A stretch of DNA of 64,000 nucleotides, taken from contig NZ_CP059081.1 of the NCBI RefSeq assembly GCF_015602705.1, forward strand, positions 1,559,702-1,623,701, given 5' to 3'. This stretch comes from Acinetobacter lwoffii. Its GTDB lineage: Bacteria; Pseudomonadota; Gammaproteobacteria; Pseudomonadales; Moraxellaceae. Each line of letters opens with the position of its first letter. Position 1 is the stretch's first letter. This document shows, piece by piece, positions 11,368 through 21,552 of this stretch. Both the position numbers and the translations under genes were made by a program. The notes under the pieces are model-generated. The model was not told the origin of the DNA and searched no databases. It saw only the letters and a list, made by a program, of their open reading frames with translations.

Positions 11368-12218
11368 GGGATGTAGCCAAAGCCGTGGATCTGATTCATC
11401 AGCATCAGGTGAATTTCACCATGGCCTCGACCCCATTTTTGAATGATTTGTCCAATACCGTGGCAGAACAGCATGATAAAGTCGATTCACTAAAAATTTT
11501 CCTGTGTGCCGGTGCACCCATTCCCGGTCCATTGGTGCAAAAAGCCCGGGAAACTCTGGGTGTTAAAGTCATATCAGCCTGGGGTATGACCGAATGTGGT
11601 GCGGTGACGCTGACTCTACCTGAAGATGAGGATGAACGCTCTTTCAATACTGATGGCATCGCTTTGCCAGGTGTGGAAATCAAGATCGTGGATAAAAAAG
11701 GTCAGACCAAAGCCGTGAATGAATCCGGGCGTTTGATGATCCGCACCTGTTCAAATTTTGGTGGTTATTTAAAACGTCCACATTTGAACGATACAGATAC
11801 TGAAGGCTGGTTTGATACTGGCGATATTGCCTATCAGGACGAGCAGGGCTATATCCGGATCTGCGGCCGCAAGAAAGATGTGATTATCCGTGGCGGAGAA
11901 AATATTCCGGTCGCGGAAATTGAATCACTACTTTATAAGCATCCGAATATTGCAACAGTAGCTTTGGTCGCTTATGCAGATGAGCGAATGGGCGAGCGTG
12001 CCTGTGCAATCATCAAGCTGAAAGATCAGACAAAGCCGTTAAGTTTTAATGAGCTGGTAGATTTCCTGAAAACTCATAATCTGGCTATGCAATATCTTCC
12101 GGAACGTTTGGAGATCTGGGATGAAATTCCGATGACCCCATCAGGGAAAATCCAGAAATTTAAACTCAGAGAGTTACTGGCTCAGCATATTGCCTCCACA
12201 GCGGCTGAAGCGAACTAA
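11355..12218 (+). pseudogene. C-terminal half of an AMP-forming CoA ligase (5'-truncated)
   Basis: The open frame of 287 codons starts at an internal ATG and resembles only the second half of acyl-CoA synthetases of the cyclohexanecarboxylate/benzoate type. It has the adenine-binding SAWGMTECGAVT, the hinge WFDTGDIAYQDEQGYIRI followed by GRKKDVIIRGGENI, and the catalytic-Lys segment MTPSGKIQKFKLREL. The P-loop half (about 230-250 residues) is missing, so it cannot bind ATP normally. It begins exactly at the junction with a MarR remnant on the other strand. No ribosome site precedes 11355. It is best read as a deletion relic. Confidence 0.8.
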
Positions 12219-12241
12219 ATCTGGGAATAAATAGATAAATT

Positions 12242-12275
12242 AAACCCTGAATAATCTTGCATCATTCAGGGTTTT
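12242..12275. terminator. Bidirectional terminator
   Basis: AAACCCTGAAT (12242-12252) pairs with ATTCAGGGTTTT (12264-12275) and lies between the ligase remnant (+) and the DJ-1 family gene (-). Confidence 0.8.
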
Positions 12276-12327
12276 CTTATTTAAAAAGAAGTGATCTAAA
12301 AGATTAATACGAATTTTAGATTAACTT

Positions 12328-13005
12328 CTATTTTAATAATTTTAATAAAGCTTCTGCGGTTGCAGCAGAAGAGGCCGGATTTTGCCCGGTAATCAGTAAA
12401 CCATCTTGCTGTACATGCACCTGCCAATCCTCAGCTTTGGAATATTTCCCGCCTTTTTCTTTCAGCATGTCTTCCACTAAAAATGGGACAACATCGGTTA
12501 GGCCTACGCCGTCTTCTTCGGTATTAGTAAAACCGGTGACTGTCTTGCCTTCTACAATCGAATGACCTTCGGCATCTTTGACTTCACGAAGTACACCCGG
12601 TGCATGACAGACCAGCGCAACAGGTTTATCTGCCTGTAAAGTCTGCTCAATTAAAGAAATAGAATTCTGGTCTTTGGCTAGATCCCATAATGGACCGTGA
12701 CCACCCGGATAGAACACGGCATCAAAATCCTGATTTAAGACTTCACTCAACTTATGTGTATTGGCAAGAGCCTGCATGGCCACCTCATCTGCTTCAAAGC
12801 GTTTGGTGGTTTCGGTTTGCGCATCCGGCTCATTACTTTTTGGATCTAATGGTGGCTGACCACCTGCAGGAGAAGCCAAAACTACCTCTGCGCCTGCATC
12901 GACAAAGGTGTAATAAGGCGCAGCTAGCTCTTCCAACCAGAAGCCAGTTTTTTTGCCAGTATCGCCCAGCTGGTCATGTGAAGTCAGTACCATCAAGATT
13001 TTCAT
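12328..13005 (-). CDS. DJ-1/PfpI family protein (class I glutamine amidotransferase-like)
   Basis: Protein of 225 residues. It shows the nucleophile elbow VALVCHAPG with the conserved Cys near residue 130, FYPGGHGPLWDLA near 100, and VLASPAGG near 45, matching Hsp31-like/YhbO relatives that act as glyoxalase III, deglycase-like or chaperone proteins. I chose ATG 13005, preceded by CAGGAAA; the longer reading from 13035 lacks a ribosome site. It stands alone, facing a terminator, and lies 170 bases from the LysR gene, which has the same orientation. It may help handle reactive aldehydes from the neighbouring pathways (inference). Confidence 0.87.
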   Translation of the reverse strand: MKILMVLTSHDQLGDTGKKTGFWLEELAAPYYTFVDAGAEVVLASPAGGQPPLDPKSNEPDAQTETTKRFEADEVAMQALANTHKLSEVLNQDFDAVFYPGGHGPLWDLAKDQNSISLIEQTLQADKPVALVCHAPGVLREVKDAEGHSIVEGKTVTGFTNTEEDGVGLTDVVPFLVEDMLKEKGGKYSKAEDWQVHVQQDGLLITGQNPASSAATAEALLKLLK

Positions 13006-13176
13006 ATTATTTTCCTGTAGCTCATTAAAAAACATCGCGAATGATCGACTGTTAATTTAACAAGTCATGAGCGTCAGGAATGTTGTGATACGTTCATTTG
13101 CTGTATCGATACGTTGTTGTTTCAGTTGATTTAACTAAAGTACGTAGCCTTGCAAAGTGAACAGTGTGTTCAATAT

Positions 13177-14061
13177 TCATCTGCCCATTAACAGGTCTTG
13201 CTGAAGATCGGCTTGTTTACGCAAGAAATCCCAGACCAGTTTAATTTTTGGTTCATGTTGCAGATCGACCAGCGTCAGCATCCAGAAAGTGTGGGTAAAA
13301 CTGAGCTGCTGACCCAGCACCTCTTTCAGTTCACTTTTATCATTGACCAGAAATTTCGGCAAAATGGCCAGTCCAGCACCTGCACGCACGGCAATTTCCT
13401 GCGCCAGAATGCTGTTACTGCGAAAACAGGCACTGACCTGCAAGGGAAGACGCTCTAGCGAATATAATGCAGTGCTATAGACCAGATCATCAATATAATC
13501 GACAAAACGGTGCTGCTGGAGGTCTTCCAGTTTTTTAATTTCCGGATTTTGCTGTAAATAATGCTGGCTGCCATATAGCTTTAAACAGTAATTAGACAAA
13601 CGAGTAATGATATACGGACCAGATTTGGGCCGGTCAATCGCGATCACAATATCGGCTTCTCGATGTGAAAGTTTGATCGCTTTCGGTACCGGAATCAGGT
13701 CAATGGTCAGCAAAGGATAATGCTGGGAAAATTCTGCCAAAAGACGAGCTAAAAATGCCGTGCCAAAACCTTCTGGCGCACCAATCCGGACCCGACCTTG
13801 CAAGGGATCATGGCGCTTGTCAATCTGGATAAAGGACTGTTCCATCTGTTCCACACGCGGCACCAGTGCCAGACCTTCCGAGGTTAGTTCATAACCGGTG
13901 GCTTCGCGCTTAAACAGTTGCGTACCTAAAGTACTTTCCAGGGCCTGAATCCGCCGCGCTACGGTGCTATGTTCAACCCCGATTAAGCGTGCTGCGTTGG
14001 TGAGTGTTTTAGCACGCGCCAAAACTAAAAAAAAGCGTAAATGATCCCAATCTACTTTCAT
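13177..14061 (-). CDS. LysR-family regulator, probably of the mmsA operon
   Basis: Protein of 294 residues. An N-terminal winged helix-turn-helix at about 3-62 has LTNAARLIGVEHSTVARRI as recognition region, followed by a periplasmic-binding-like effector domain. It is transcribed away from mmsA with a 177-base shared upstream region, the classical LysR layout, so it most likely controls the valine-catabolic genes in response to an intermediate. Pseudomonas mmsAB is regulated by an AraC-type MmsR, so this would be a different regulator type for the same genes. Confidence 0.85.
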   Translation of the reverse strand: MKVDWDHLRFFLVLARAKTLTNAARLIGVEHSTVARRIQALESTLGTQLFKREATGYELTSEGLALVPRVEQMEQSFIQIDKRHDPLQGRVRIGAPEGFGTAFLARLLAEFSQHYPLLTIDLIPVPKAIKLSHREADIVIAIDRPKSGPYIITRLSNYCLKLYGSQHYLQQNPEIKKLEDLQQHRFVDYIDDLVYSTALYSLERLPLQVSACFRSNSILAQEIAVRAGAGLAILPKFLVNDKSELKEVLGQQLSFTHTFWMLTLVDLQHEPKIKLVWDFLRKQADLQQDLLMGR

Positions 14062-14238
14062 TTTTTATTTAACATCCTGTTAAATTCCTGTGCATATTTG
14101 CACAACCATCGTGCACCAATTTCTATTGGTGGTCAAAGTGTTCTTTGTTAGTCTGCTGAAACAGCGTAAAAATTATACGTTAAATAAAAGCCAGTAAAGG
14201 CAGATACAACGACAATAACAAACCAGCACGGAGCGACC

Positions 14239-15768
14239 ATGAACGCCATTTCTCATCCACAGCAAAGTACCGGATTCACCACCGCAAAACTTCTCATTAA
14301 TGGTGAATTTGTCGAATCAAAAACCAGCCATTGGCAAGATATTGTTAATCCTGCCACTCAGGAAGTCTTGGGGCAGGTGCCATTTGCTACTACAGAAGAA
14401 GTCAATGCTGCGATTGCGGCTGCGCAAAATGCCTTTACCAGCTGGCGCCAAACCCCGATCCAGGCACGCATGCGCATCATGCTGAAGCTGCAGGATCTGA
14501 TTCGTACGAATTTAAAAAGTATTGCCCAGGTCTTAACAGCAGAACAGGGGAAAACTCTGGCCGATGCCGAAGGTGATATTCAGCGCGGTCTGGAAGTGGT
14601 GGAGCATGCCTGTTCGATCGGTTCACTACAAATGGGTGAGTATATTGAAGGTGTGGCACGCGGTGTCGATACCTATACCTTGCAGCAACCATTGGGTGTC
14701 TGTGCAGGAATTACCCCGTTTAACTTTCCGGCGATGATTCCACTGTGGATGTTCCCGATGGCGATTGTCTGCGGCAATACCTTTGTATTAAAACCCTCAG
14801 AACAGGATCCGCTATCGACCATGATGCTGGTTGAGTTAGCGATTCAAGCCGGTGTACCGGCTGGCGTACTGAATGTAGTACATGGCGGCAAAGAAGTGGT
14901 CGATTTACTGTGTACCCATCGCGACATTAAAGCGATTTCTTTTGTTGGTTCAACCGCGGTCGGTACGCATGTCTATAACCTGGCAGGCCAGCACGGCAAG
15001 CGTGTGCAGTCTATGATGGGCGCTAAAAACCATGTCGTGGTAATGCCAGATGCGAATAAAGAACAGACCTTAAATGCGTTGGTCGGTGCAGCTTTTGGTG
15101 CAGCAGGTCAGCGTTGTATGGCACTTTCGGTGGCGGTGATGGTCGGTGAGACCAAGCACTGGGTCGATGAACTGGTCAATAAAACCAAAACCTTAAAGGT
15201 GAATGCCGGACATGAACCGAATACCGATGTGGGACCGGTGATTTCAACCCGTGCCAAAGCACGTGTGATCGATTTAATTAACAGTGGCGTTGAACAAGGC
15301 GCTGAACTGCTGCTGGATGGTCGTGATGTACAGGTTCCAGGCTATGAAAAAGGCAATTTTGTCGGGCCAACGATTTTTAATCAGGTTACGACCGATATGC
15401 GCATTTATAAAGAAGAAGTGTTTGGCCCGGTACTGGCGATCATGCATGTCGATACTTTAGAGCAGGCCATTGAGCTGATTAATGCCAATCCCTTTGGTAA
15501 TGGCGTGGGACTGTTCACCCAGAATGGCAATACGGCACGTACCTTCCAGAACCAGATTGATATCGGTCAGGTGGGCATCAACATTCCAATTCCTGTCCCT
15601 GTGCCTTTCTTCAGTTTTACCGGTTCACGCGGTTCAAAACTGGGTGATCTAGGTCCTTATGGCAAACAGGCGGTGCAGTTCTATACCCAGACCAAAACCA
15701 TTACCAGCCGCTGGTTTGAAGATGACCAGGAAACCACAGGTGTTAATACCACGATCAGTCTGCGTTAA
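14239..15768 (+). CDS. mmsA: Methylmalonate-semialdehyde dehydrogenase (CoA-acylating)
   Basis: Aldehyde dehydrogenase of 509 residues in the CoA-acylating class. The catalytic cysteine is Cys293 in [11 protein letters not shown], the NAD-binding glycine loop is [12 protein letters not shown] near residue 235, and [14 protein letters not shown] near 155 is typical of MmsA. It turns methylmalonate semialdehyde plus CoA and NAD+ into propionyl-CoA, CO2 and NADH, the last step of distal valine breakdown. The general-base Glu of ordinary ALDHs is replaced here ([10 protein letters not shown]), as is normal for MmsA. It starts the plus-strand operon, 12 bases before mmsB. Confidence 0.93.
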   Translation: MNAISHPQQSTGFTTAKLLINGEFVESKTSHWQDIVNPATQEVLGQVPFATTEEVNAAIAAAQNAFTSWRQTPIQARMRIMLKLQDLIRTNLKSIAQVLTAEQGKTLADAEGDIQRGLEVVEHACSIGSLQMGEYIEGVARGVDTYTLQQPLGVCAGITPFNFPAMIPLWMFPMAIVCGNTFVLKPSEQDPLSTMMLVELAIQAGVPAGVLNVVHGGKEVVDLLCTHRDIKAISFVGSTAVGTHVYNLAGQHGKRVQSMMGAKNHVVVMPDANKEQTLNALVGAAFGAAGQRCMALSVAVMVGETKHWVDELVNKTKTLKVNAGHEPNTDVGPVISTRAKARVIDLINSGVEQGAELLLDGRDVQVPGYEKGNFVGPTIFNQVTTDMRIYKEEVFGPVLAIMHVDTLEQAIELINANPFGNGVGLFTQNGNTARTFQNQIDIGQVGINIPIPVPVPFFSFTGSRGSKLGDLGPYGKQAVQFYTQTKTITSRWFEDDQETTGVNTTISLR

Positions 15769-15779
15769 GGAGCATCAGC

Positions 15780-16670
15780 ATGAAGATTGCATTTATTGGT
15801 TTAGGCAATATGGGCGGCTCCATGGCGCAAAACTTGCTCAAGTCCGGTCATCAGGTTTTTGGTTATGATTTAAGTGCAGTGGCTTTACAGCATTTTGCAG
15901 AAGGGGGCGGTATCGTCTGCGACAGTCCACAAGCTGTCGCGAAGCAGGCGGAGATCGTGGTCAGCATGTTGCCCGCCGCCAAGCATGTGCGTGAAGTCTA
16001 TTTAGGTGAACACGGTATTCTGGAGGTGCTTCAAGCGGGCAGCTTATGTATCGACAGCAGCACCATTGACCCGCAAACCATTCAGGAGGTTGCCGCAGCA
16101 GCGCAGGCCAAGCAGATTCGCGTCTGTGATGCACCGGTATCCGGCGGTACTTTAGGTGCCAAAGATGGCACTTTAACCTTTATGGTCGGTGCAGATGATG
16201 CCACCTTTGAGGCGGTCAAACCAGTTCTCGGCTGTATGGGTAAAAATCTGGTGCATTGTGGTGCGGTGGGAACAGGACAGGTAGCAAAAATCTGTAATAA
16301 CCTGATTCTGGGCATTTCCATGACTGCGGTAGCAGAAGGGATGGCACTCGGAGCCAAACTGGGTATTGATCCGCAGGCGCTGGCTGGGGTAATCAACAGC
16401 TCCACTGGACGCTGCTGGAGTTCTGAAATTTATAATCCATGGCCCGATATTTGTGCCAATGCACCGTCATCGCGGGGTTATACCGACGGTTTTGCCGCAC
16501 AATTGATGCTCAAAGATTTAGGTTTGGCGGTCGATGCAGCGCAACAGGTGGATCAGCCGGTTGTACTCGGCAGCATGGTACAAAAACTCTATCAACAGCT
16601 CTGTCAGGAAGGAGATGCCCATCTGGACTTCTCCAGCATCATGCATCAATACACCACGCCAAATGCTTAA
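15780..16670 (+). CDS. mmsB: 3-hydroxyisobutyrate dehydrogenase
   Basis: Beta-hydroxyacid dehydrogenase of 296 residues. The N-terminal signature FIGLGNMGGSMAQNLLKSGH spans about 5-24, the substrate loop is DAPVSGGTLGA near 119, and the catalytic Lys is in GQVAKICNN near 170. It oxidises 3-hydroxyisobutyrate with NAD+ to methylmalonate semialdehyde, the substrate of MmsA. AAGGAG at 15768-15773 drives translation, and the 11-base gap to mmsA implies co-expression. Confidence 0.93.
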   Translation: MKIAFIGLGNMGGSMAQNLLKSGHQVFGYDLSAVALQHFAEGGGIVCDSPQAVAKQAEIVVSMLPAAKHVREVYLGEHGILEVLQAGSLCIDSSTIDPQTIQEVAAAAQAKQIRVCDAPVSGGTLGAKDGTLTFMVGADDATFEAVKPVLGCMGKNLVHCGAVGTGQVAKICNNLILGISMTAVAEGMALGAKLGIDPQALAGVINSSTGRCWSSEIYNPWPDICANAPSSRGYTDGFAAQLMLKDLGLAVDAAQQVDQPVVLGSMVQKLYQQLCQEGDAHLDFSSIMHQYTTPNA

Positions 16671-16756
16671 AACTTAAAAGATTCAGATGGAGCAAGGATT
16701 CGCTTCAATAATTACACCTTGTCAGTAATAACGATAAATTCAGGCTGAGGTTTAAC

Positions 16757-18406
16757 ATGTTAGATTATCAAACAACGGTTCAAGACTTTGATTTAAATAC
16801 GGTTGCAAGCCAGTATCTCTCCGGTTCCATGCAGGCAGTAAATGCCTGTTATGAATGCTGTGACCGTCATGCCGATTCCGATGCCATTGCCTTATACTGG
16901 CATGGTAAAGATGGCAGAAAAGAACAATATAGTTTTGCCGAACTCAAAAAATATTCCAGCCAGTTTGCCAACTTTTTAAAGTCTCAAGGCATTGGTAAAG
17001 GCGACCGCGTTTCCGGATTATTACCACGTACTCCCGAGTTGATCATTACTATTTTGGCAACCTGGCGGATTGGTGCTGTCTATCAACCCTTATTTACGGC
17101 CTTTGGTCCCAAAGCCATCGAGCATCGTATTCAGCTGGCGCAAAGCAAGCTGGTGGTGACTGATCTGGCGAATCGGGATAAATTATCTGAAATTAGCAAC
17201 TGTCCACCGATTGTGACGGTACATGCCGAAACTGAGGCAGAGCGCTATCCGCACGATCTTAGCTTCTGGACAGTATTAAACCGTCAGGCTGAAGCTTGTG
17301 AGCTGGAAATCCTGAATGTTAATGATCCATTTTTATTGATGTTTACCTCGGGCACCACCGGACCGGCGAAACCGCTTAAAGTGCCGTTAAAAGCACTGAT
17401 TGCTTTTGCAAGCTATATGCAAAATGCCATTGGTCTAACTCCTGAAGATGCTTTCTGGAATATTGCTGATCCCGGCTGGGCCTACGGATTGTATTACGCG
17501 ATTACTGGTCCCTTAATGCTTGGACACTCGACCTTGTTTTATGAAGGCGGTTTTAATGCCGAAAGTGTCTGCGAAATTGTTAAGGAATATGGCATTACCA
17601 ATCTGGCCGGTGCACCAACCGCTTACCGCATGATGATGGCGGCCGATCCTGCTCAAATGGCAAAACTACGCGGTAAGTTACGTGTTGTCAGCAGTGCGGG
17701 AGAACCGTTAAATCCGGAAGTGATCCGCTGGTTTAAAGAGGTACTGGATGTGCCGATTTATGACCATTATGGCCAGACCGAAGTCGGGATGGTGGTGTGT
17801 AATCATCATGCCTTGGAACATCCGGTCCGTTCAGGTTCGGCAGGCTTTGCCAGCCCGGGTTACCGGATTGCCGTTGTCGATGAACAGGGGCATGAATTAG
17901 CAGCTGACGTCCCGGGCATCCTGGCAGTGGATATCAGCCAGTCCCCAATGATGTGGTTCTCTGGCTATGAAGAAAGCCGTAAATCTCCATTTGTCGGACA
18001 GTATTACTTAACTGGGGATACCGCAGAAATTCATGCAGATGGCAGTATGAGCTTTGTTGGGCGTAGTGATGATGTCATTACAACGTCAGGTTATCGGGTC
18101 GGCCCGTTTGATGTGGAAAGTGCCTTGCTGGAACATGATGCCGTGATTGAAGCAGCAGTCATTGGCGTGCCTGATCCTGAGCGTACCGAAATCATTAAAG
18201 CCTTTGTGATTCTGGCGAATAATTTTGCAGCTTCGGCCCATCTGGAAGAAGAGCTGGGTCAATTTGTGAAAAAGCGGTTATCTGCGCATGCCTATCCACG
18301 CCTGATTGAATTTGTGACTGAATTGCCGAAAACCCCAAGCGGTAAAATTCAACGCTTTTTACTGCGCAATCAGGAAATCAACAAGCAGCAAGCCAAGACC
18401 GCATAA
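16757..18406 (+). CDS. AMP-forming acyl-CoA synthetase of the valine cluster
   Basis: Acetyl-CoA-synthetase-like ANL enzyme of 549 residues: P-loop FTSGTTGPAKPLKVP near residue 200, YDHYGQTEVG near 335, TGDTAE...GRSDDVITTSGYRVGP near 420-455, and C-terminal PKTPSGKIQRFLLR with the catalytic Lys. Related genes lie next to mmsAB in Pseudomonas. It could activate propionate, isobutyrate or another short branched acid, letting free acids enter the pathway (inference). It lies between mmsB and the acyl-CoA dehydrogenase gene with 86- and 58-base gaps, consistent with one operon. Confidence 0.85.
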   Translation: MLDYQTTVQDFDLNTVASQYLSGSMQAVNACYECCDRHADSDAIALYWHGKDGRKEQYSFAELKKYSSQFANFLKSQGIGKGDRVSGLLPRTPELIITILATWRIGAVYQPLFTAFGPKAIEHRIQLAQSKLVVTDLANRDKLSEISNCPPIVTVHAETEAERYPHDLSFWTVLNRQAEACELEILNVNDPFLLMFTSGTTGPAKPLKVPLKALIAFASYMQNAIGLTPEDAFWNIADPGWAYGLYYAITGPLMLGHSTLFYEGGFNAESVCEIVKEYGITNLAGAPTAYRMMMAADPAQMAKLRGKLRVVSSAGEPLNPEVIRWFKEVLDVPIYDHYGQTEVGMVVCNHHALEHPVRSGSAGFASPGYRIAVVDEQGHELAADVPGILAVDISQSPMMWFSGYEESRKSPFVGQYYLTGDTAEIHADGSMSFVGRSDDVITTSGYRVGPFDVESALLEHDAVIEAAVIGVPDPERTEIIKAFVILANNFAASAHLEEELGQFVKKRLSAHAYPRLIEFVTELPKTPSGKIQRFLLRNQEINKQQAKTA

Positions 18407-18464
18407 CAGCTAAAGCCAACAGATTGAATAAGAAGATTAAATAAAGAGATTGAAGGAAGAATCC

Positions 18465-19592
18465 ATGCAATTAACGGAAGAACAACAACTGATTCAGGAC
18501 ATGGCAAAAAGCTTCGCCCAGGAACAGATTAAACCCTTTGCCGGCGAGTGGGATCAAAAAGGCATCTTTCCTAAACAGGCCTTAGCCCAAATGGGAGAGC
18601 TGGGTTTTTTAGGCATGCTGATTCCGGAAGAATGGGGCGGCTCGGGCACAGGTACGCTGGCTTATGTTCTGGCCTTAGAAGAAGTCGCTGCGGCCGATGG
18701 TGCAACATCTGCGATTATGAGCGTACATAACTCTGTAGGGTGTGTGCCGATTTTCAAGTTCGGGACGGAACAGCAAAAGCAGGATTTTCTAAAGCCTTTG
18801 GCTCAAGGTGAAATGATTGGTGCCTTTGCCTTAACCGAACCGCATACCGGATCGGATGCTGCCGCGATTAAAACCCGGGCGGTCAAGGACGGCGATCATT
18901 ACATTCTGAATGGCGCGAAACAGTTCATTACCTCAGGCCACAATGCCGGAATGATTATTGTGTTTGCCGTGACTGATCCAGCTGCGGGGAAAAAAGGTAT
19001 GAGTGCATTTTTAGTGCCGCGCGACACGCCCGGTTATGAAGTGATTCGGGTCGAAGAAAAACTCGGCCTGCATGCTTCGGATACCTGTCAGATTGCCTTA
19101 ACCGATGTCCGCATTCATGAAAGTTTAAGACTCGGTGCAGAAGGCGAAGGTTTAAAAATTGCCTTGGCCAATCTGGAAGGCGGGCGAATCGGTATTGCGG
19201 CACAGGCGGTTGGTTTGGCGCGTGCCGCCTTGGAAGAAGCAACGGCCTATGCGCATGACCGCGTGGCCTTTGGCAAACCGATTTTTGAACAGCAAGCGAT
19301 TTCTTTCAGGTTGGCCAGTATGGCGACTGAAATTGAAGCAGCACGGCAACTGGTCCATTTTGCAGCACGCAAGAAAGAAGCCGGTGAAACCTGTTTAACT
19401 GAAGCCTCCATGGCCAAGCTATTTGCTTCGGAAATGGCGGAACGTGTCTGCTCCAAAGCGCTGCAGATTTTTGGCGGCTACGGTTATCTGAAAGATTTTC
19501 CGATTGAGCGGATTTATCGCGATGCGCGGATTTGTCAGATTTATGAAGGCACCAGCGATATTCAGCGCCTGGTGATTGCACGCAGTTTATAA
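18465..19592 (+). CDS. Acyl-CoA dehydrogenase, probably isobutyryl-CoA type
   Basis: Short-chain acyl-CoA dehydrogenase of 375 residues: [15 protein letters not shown] near residue 125, FITSGHNAG near 155, [13 protein letters not shown] near 336, and catalytic Glu361 in IYEGTSDIQ. Its place between the CoA synthetase and the enoyl-CoA hydratase points to conversion of isobutyryl-CoA to methacrylyl-CoA with FAD and ETF. A TTG 15 bases upstream is in frame, but GGAAGA at 18455-18460 favours ATG 18465. A role for 2-methylbutyryl-CoA is also possible. Confidence 0.88.
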   Translation: MQLTEEQQLIQDMAKSFAQEQIKPFAGEWDQKGIFPKQALAQMGELGFLGMLIPEEWGGSGTGTLAYVLALEEVAAADGATSAIMSVHNSVGCVPIFKFGTEQQKQDFLKPLAQGEMIGAFALTEPHTGSDAAAIKTRAVKDGDHYILNGAKQFITSGHNAGMIIVFAVTDPAAGKKGMSAFLVPRDTPGYEVIRVEEKLGLHASDTCQIALTDVRIHESLRLGAEGEGLKIALANLEGGRIGIAAQAVGLARAALEEATAYAHDRVAFGKPIFEQQAISFRLASMATEIEAARQLVHFAARKKEAGETCLTEASMAKLFASEMAERVCSKALQIFGGYGYLKDFPIERIYRDARICQIYEGTSDIQRLVIARSL

Positions 19593-19614
19593 GGAATTAA
19601 AAAGGATTTTTATC

Positions 19615-20388
19615 ATGCAATGGCAAACCATTTTACTCGAACAACGTAACGGTGTTGGACTGATTACCTTAAACCGTCCTCAGGCGTTAAATGCACTGAA
19701 TAACCAGCTGATTGTCGAGGTCAATCAGGCTCTTGATCAGCTGGAAAAAGACCCCGAAATTGGTTGTATCGTGATTACCGGTTCGGAAAAAGCTTTTGCT
19801 GCTGGTGCCGATATTAAAGAAATGGCAGATCTGAATTTTCCGCAAATTTATCTGGACGATTTTTTTAGTCTGGCCGACCGGATTGCGCAGCGCCGTAAAC
19901 CTTTAATTGCCGCAGTGAGCGGCTATGCCTTGGGTGGTGGTTGCGAGCTGGCATTGATGTGCGACTTTATTTACTGCGCTGATAATGCAAAATTTGGTTT
20001 GCCTGAAGTTACCTTAGGCGTGTTGCCCGGCATTGGCGGGACCCAGCGTTTAACCTTGGCGATTGGTAAGGCCAAAGCCATGGAAATGTGCCTGACTGCA
20101 CGGCAGATGGGGGCGCAGGAAGCGGAACAAAGTGGTTTGGCCGCTCGGGTTTTTGCCAAGGAAGAATTGCTGGAACAAACCCTGCAAGCTGCCGAGAAAA
20201 TTGCTGAAAAGTCGCTTACTGCCGTGATGATGATTAAAGAATCAATTAATCGGGCCTTTGAAGTGAGCCTGGCTGAAGGCCTGCGCTTTGAACGCCGGGT
20301 TTTCCATTCGATTTTTGCCGGTTCCGATCAAAAAGAAGGCATGCAGGCCTTTGTAGAAAAACGCCCAGCCAAATTTACCCATCAATAA
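19615..20388 (+). CDS. Enoyl-CoA hydratase (methacrylyl-CoA hydration)
   Basis: Crotonase of 257 residues with [11 protein letters not shown] near 61, the oxyanion loop [15 protein letters not shown] near 101, and [18 protein letters not shown] near 130 holding both hydratase glutamates. It should hydrate methacrylyl-CoA to 3-hydroxyisobutyryl-CoA. AAAGGA before ATG 19615 sets the start; the longer frame would run into the previous gene. It lies 22 bases after the dehydrogenase and 20 before the hydrolase, in pathway order. Confidence 0.9.
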   Translation: MQWQTILLEQRNGVGLITLNRPQALNALNNQLIVEVNQALDQLEKDPEIGCIVITGSEKAFAAGADIKEMADLNFPQIYLDDFFSLADRIAQRRKPLIAAVSGYALGGGCELALMCDFIYCADNAKFGLPEVTLGVLPGIGGTQRLTLAIGKAKAMEMCLTARQMGAQEAEQSGLAARVFAKEELLEQTLQAAEKIAEKSLTAVMMIKESINRAFEVSLAEGLRFERRVFHSIFAGSDQKEGMQAFVEKRPAKFTHQ

Positions 20389-20408
20389 AACAAAAATAGG
20401 AAAATAAA

Positions 20409-21470
20409 ATGAGTGATGAAAATAATTTAGCGATACGGGTCGCAGGAAGTCTGGGCATTATCAGCCTGGACCGCACCAGCCATTTAAATGCCTTAACCCT
20501 GCCAATGATCCAAGGCATTCAGGCGCAACTCGATCAGTGGTGCCATGATCCAGAAGTGCAAGCCATCCTGATCAATTCCAACAGTCCCAAGGCGTTCTGT
20601 GCTGGAGGCGACATCCGCTATCTGTATGACAGCTATCAGGCCGGCAATACCCAATATCAGGATTTTTTTGCCACTGAATATAAGATGCTGAGCACCTTGC
20701 GTAATTTTCCAAAGGCCGTGATCGTGATGATGGATGGCTATGTACTGGGCGGAGGCTTTGGCCTCGCTCAAGCCTGTCATATCAAAGTTACGAGTGAAAA
20801 ATCACGTTTTGCCATGCCCGAAACCGCAATTGGTTTTTTCCCAGATGTTGGAGCCACCCATTTCCTGTCCCGACTGGATGAAGTCGGTGTCTATATGGCT
20901 TTGACCGGGGAGCAGATCAGTAGCAGTGATGCCTTGTATCTCGATCTGGTGGATTATCATGTGCCGAGTGAGCGTTTTGCTGAATTGGAAGCAGCGTTGA
21001 TTACTGCGCCTGTGTTAAATTCGATTGAAATCCAGAAAATCATTAGTGGCTATATTACGCATCCGGTAGAAAGCGAGCTGCAAAAACGTGCAGATCTGAT
21101 TAATCAGCATTTTGGCTATCCAAACCTCAAGGAGATTGAACAGAGTCTTGCTCATACAAGTAATTCAACCGATCAGGAATGGGCTAGTAAAATGCTGGCA
21201 ATTTTGCAGCAACGTCCGGTTATGGCCAAGCAAACCAGCCTGAAGTTACAGCAAGCCGGACAGAATTTGTCGCTAGAAAAATGCATGCAGTTAGAACGCG
21301 ACTTGCAAGATGTCTGGTTAGAGCAGGGCGACTTTATTGAAGGCGTTCGTGCGCTGATTATTGATAAGGACAAAAATCCAAAATGGCGAACTGAGAATGC
21401 AAAATTTGAAAAGACCTTGCAAAAGATCTGGCCAGTTTGGACTCAGCAGCGTATCGAAAATATCACTTAA
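20409..21470 (+). CDS. 3-hydroxyisobutyryl-CoA hydrolase (HIBCH-like)
   Basis: Crotonase-fold thioesterase of 353 residues, longer than hydratases, with FCAGGDIRYLYD near 61, GYVLGGGFGLAQACH near 108, and MPETAIGFFPDVGATHFL near 137, as in HIBCH. It releases free 3-hydroxyisobutyrate for MmsB and prevents build-up of toxic methacrylyl-CoA. The C-terminal extension LERDLQDVWLEQGDFIEGVRA is typical. It is the last gene of the valine operon and ends at the terminator at 21481-21516. Confidence 0.9.
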   Translation: MSDENNLAIRVAGSLGIISLDRTSHLNALTLPMIQGIQAQLDQWCHDPEVQAILINSNSPKAFCAGGDIRYLYDSYQAGNTQYQDFFATEYKMLSTLRNFPKAVIVMMDGYVLGGGFGLAQACHIKVTSEKSRFAMPETAIGFFPDVGATHFLSRLDEVGVYMALTGEQISSSDALYLDLVDYHVPSERFAELEAALITAPVLNSIEIQKIISGYITHPVESELQKRADLINQHFGYPNLKEIEQSLAHTSNSTDQEWASKMLAILQQRPVMAKQTSLKLQQAGQNLSLEKCMQLERDLQDVWLEQGDFIEGVRALIIDKDKNPKWRTENAKFEKTLQKIWPVWTQQRIENIT

Positions 21471-21480
21471 ACTTGATGGT

Positions 21481-21516
21481 AAAAGACCCTCTATAAGTAA
21501 ATTATAAAGGGTCTTT
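21481..21516. terminator. Terminator after the valine catabolic operon
   Basis: AAAGACCCTCTATAA pairs with TTATAAAGGGTCTTT over a short loop. The hairpin is symmetric enough to serve the small minus-strand gene downstream as well. Confidence 0.85.
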
Positions 21517-21552
21517 ATAGGTGTCCTATAGCGTCATCAGTATGAATTCTGC

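Noticed and set aside
11405..11683. Open frame on the minus strand inside the ligase remnant
   Set aside because: It is antisense to conserved ANL motifs and has no recognisable protein features or ribosome site.
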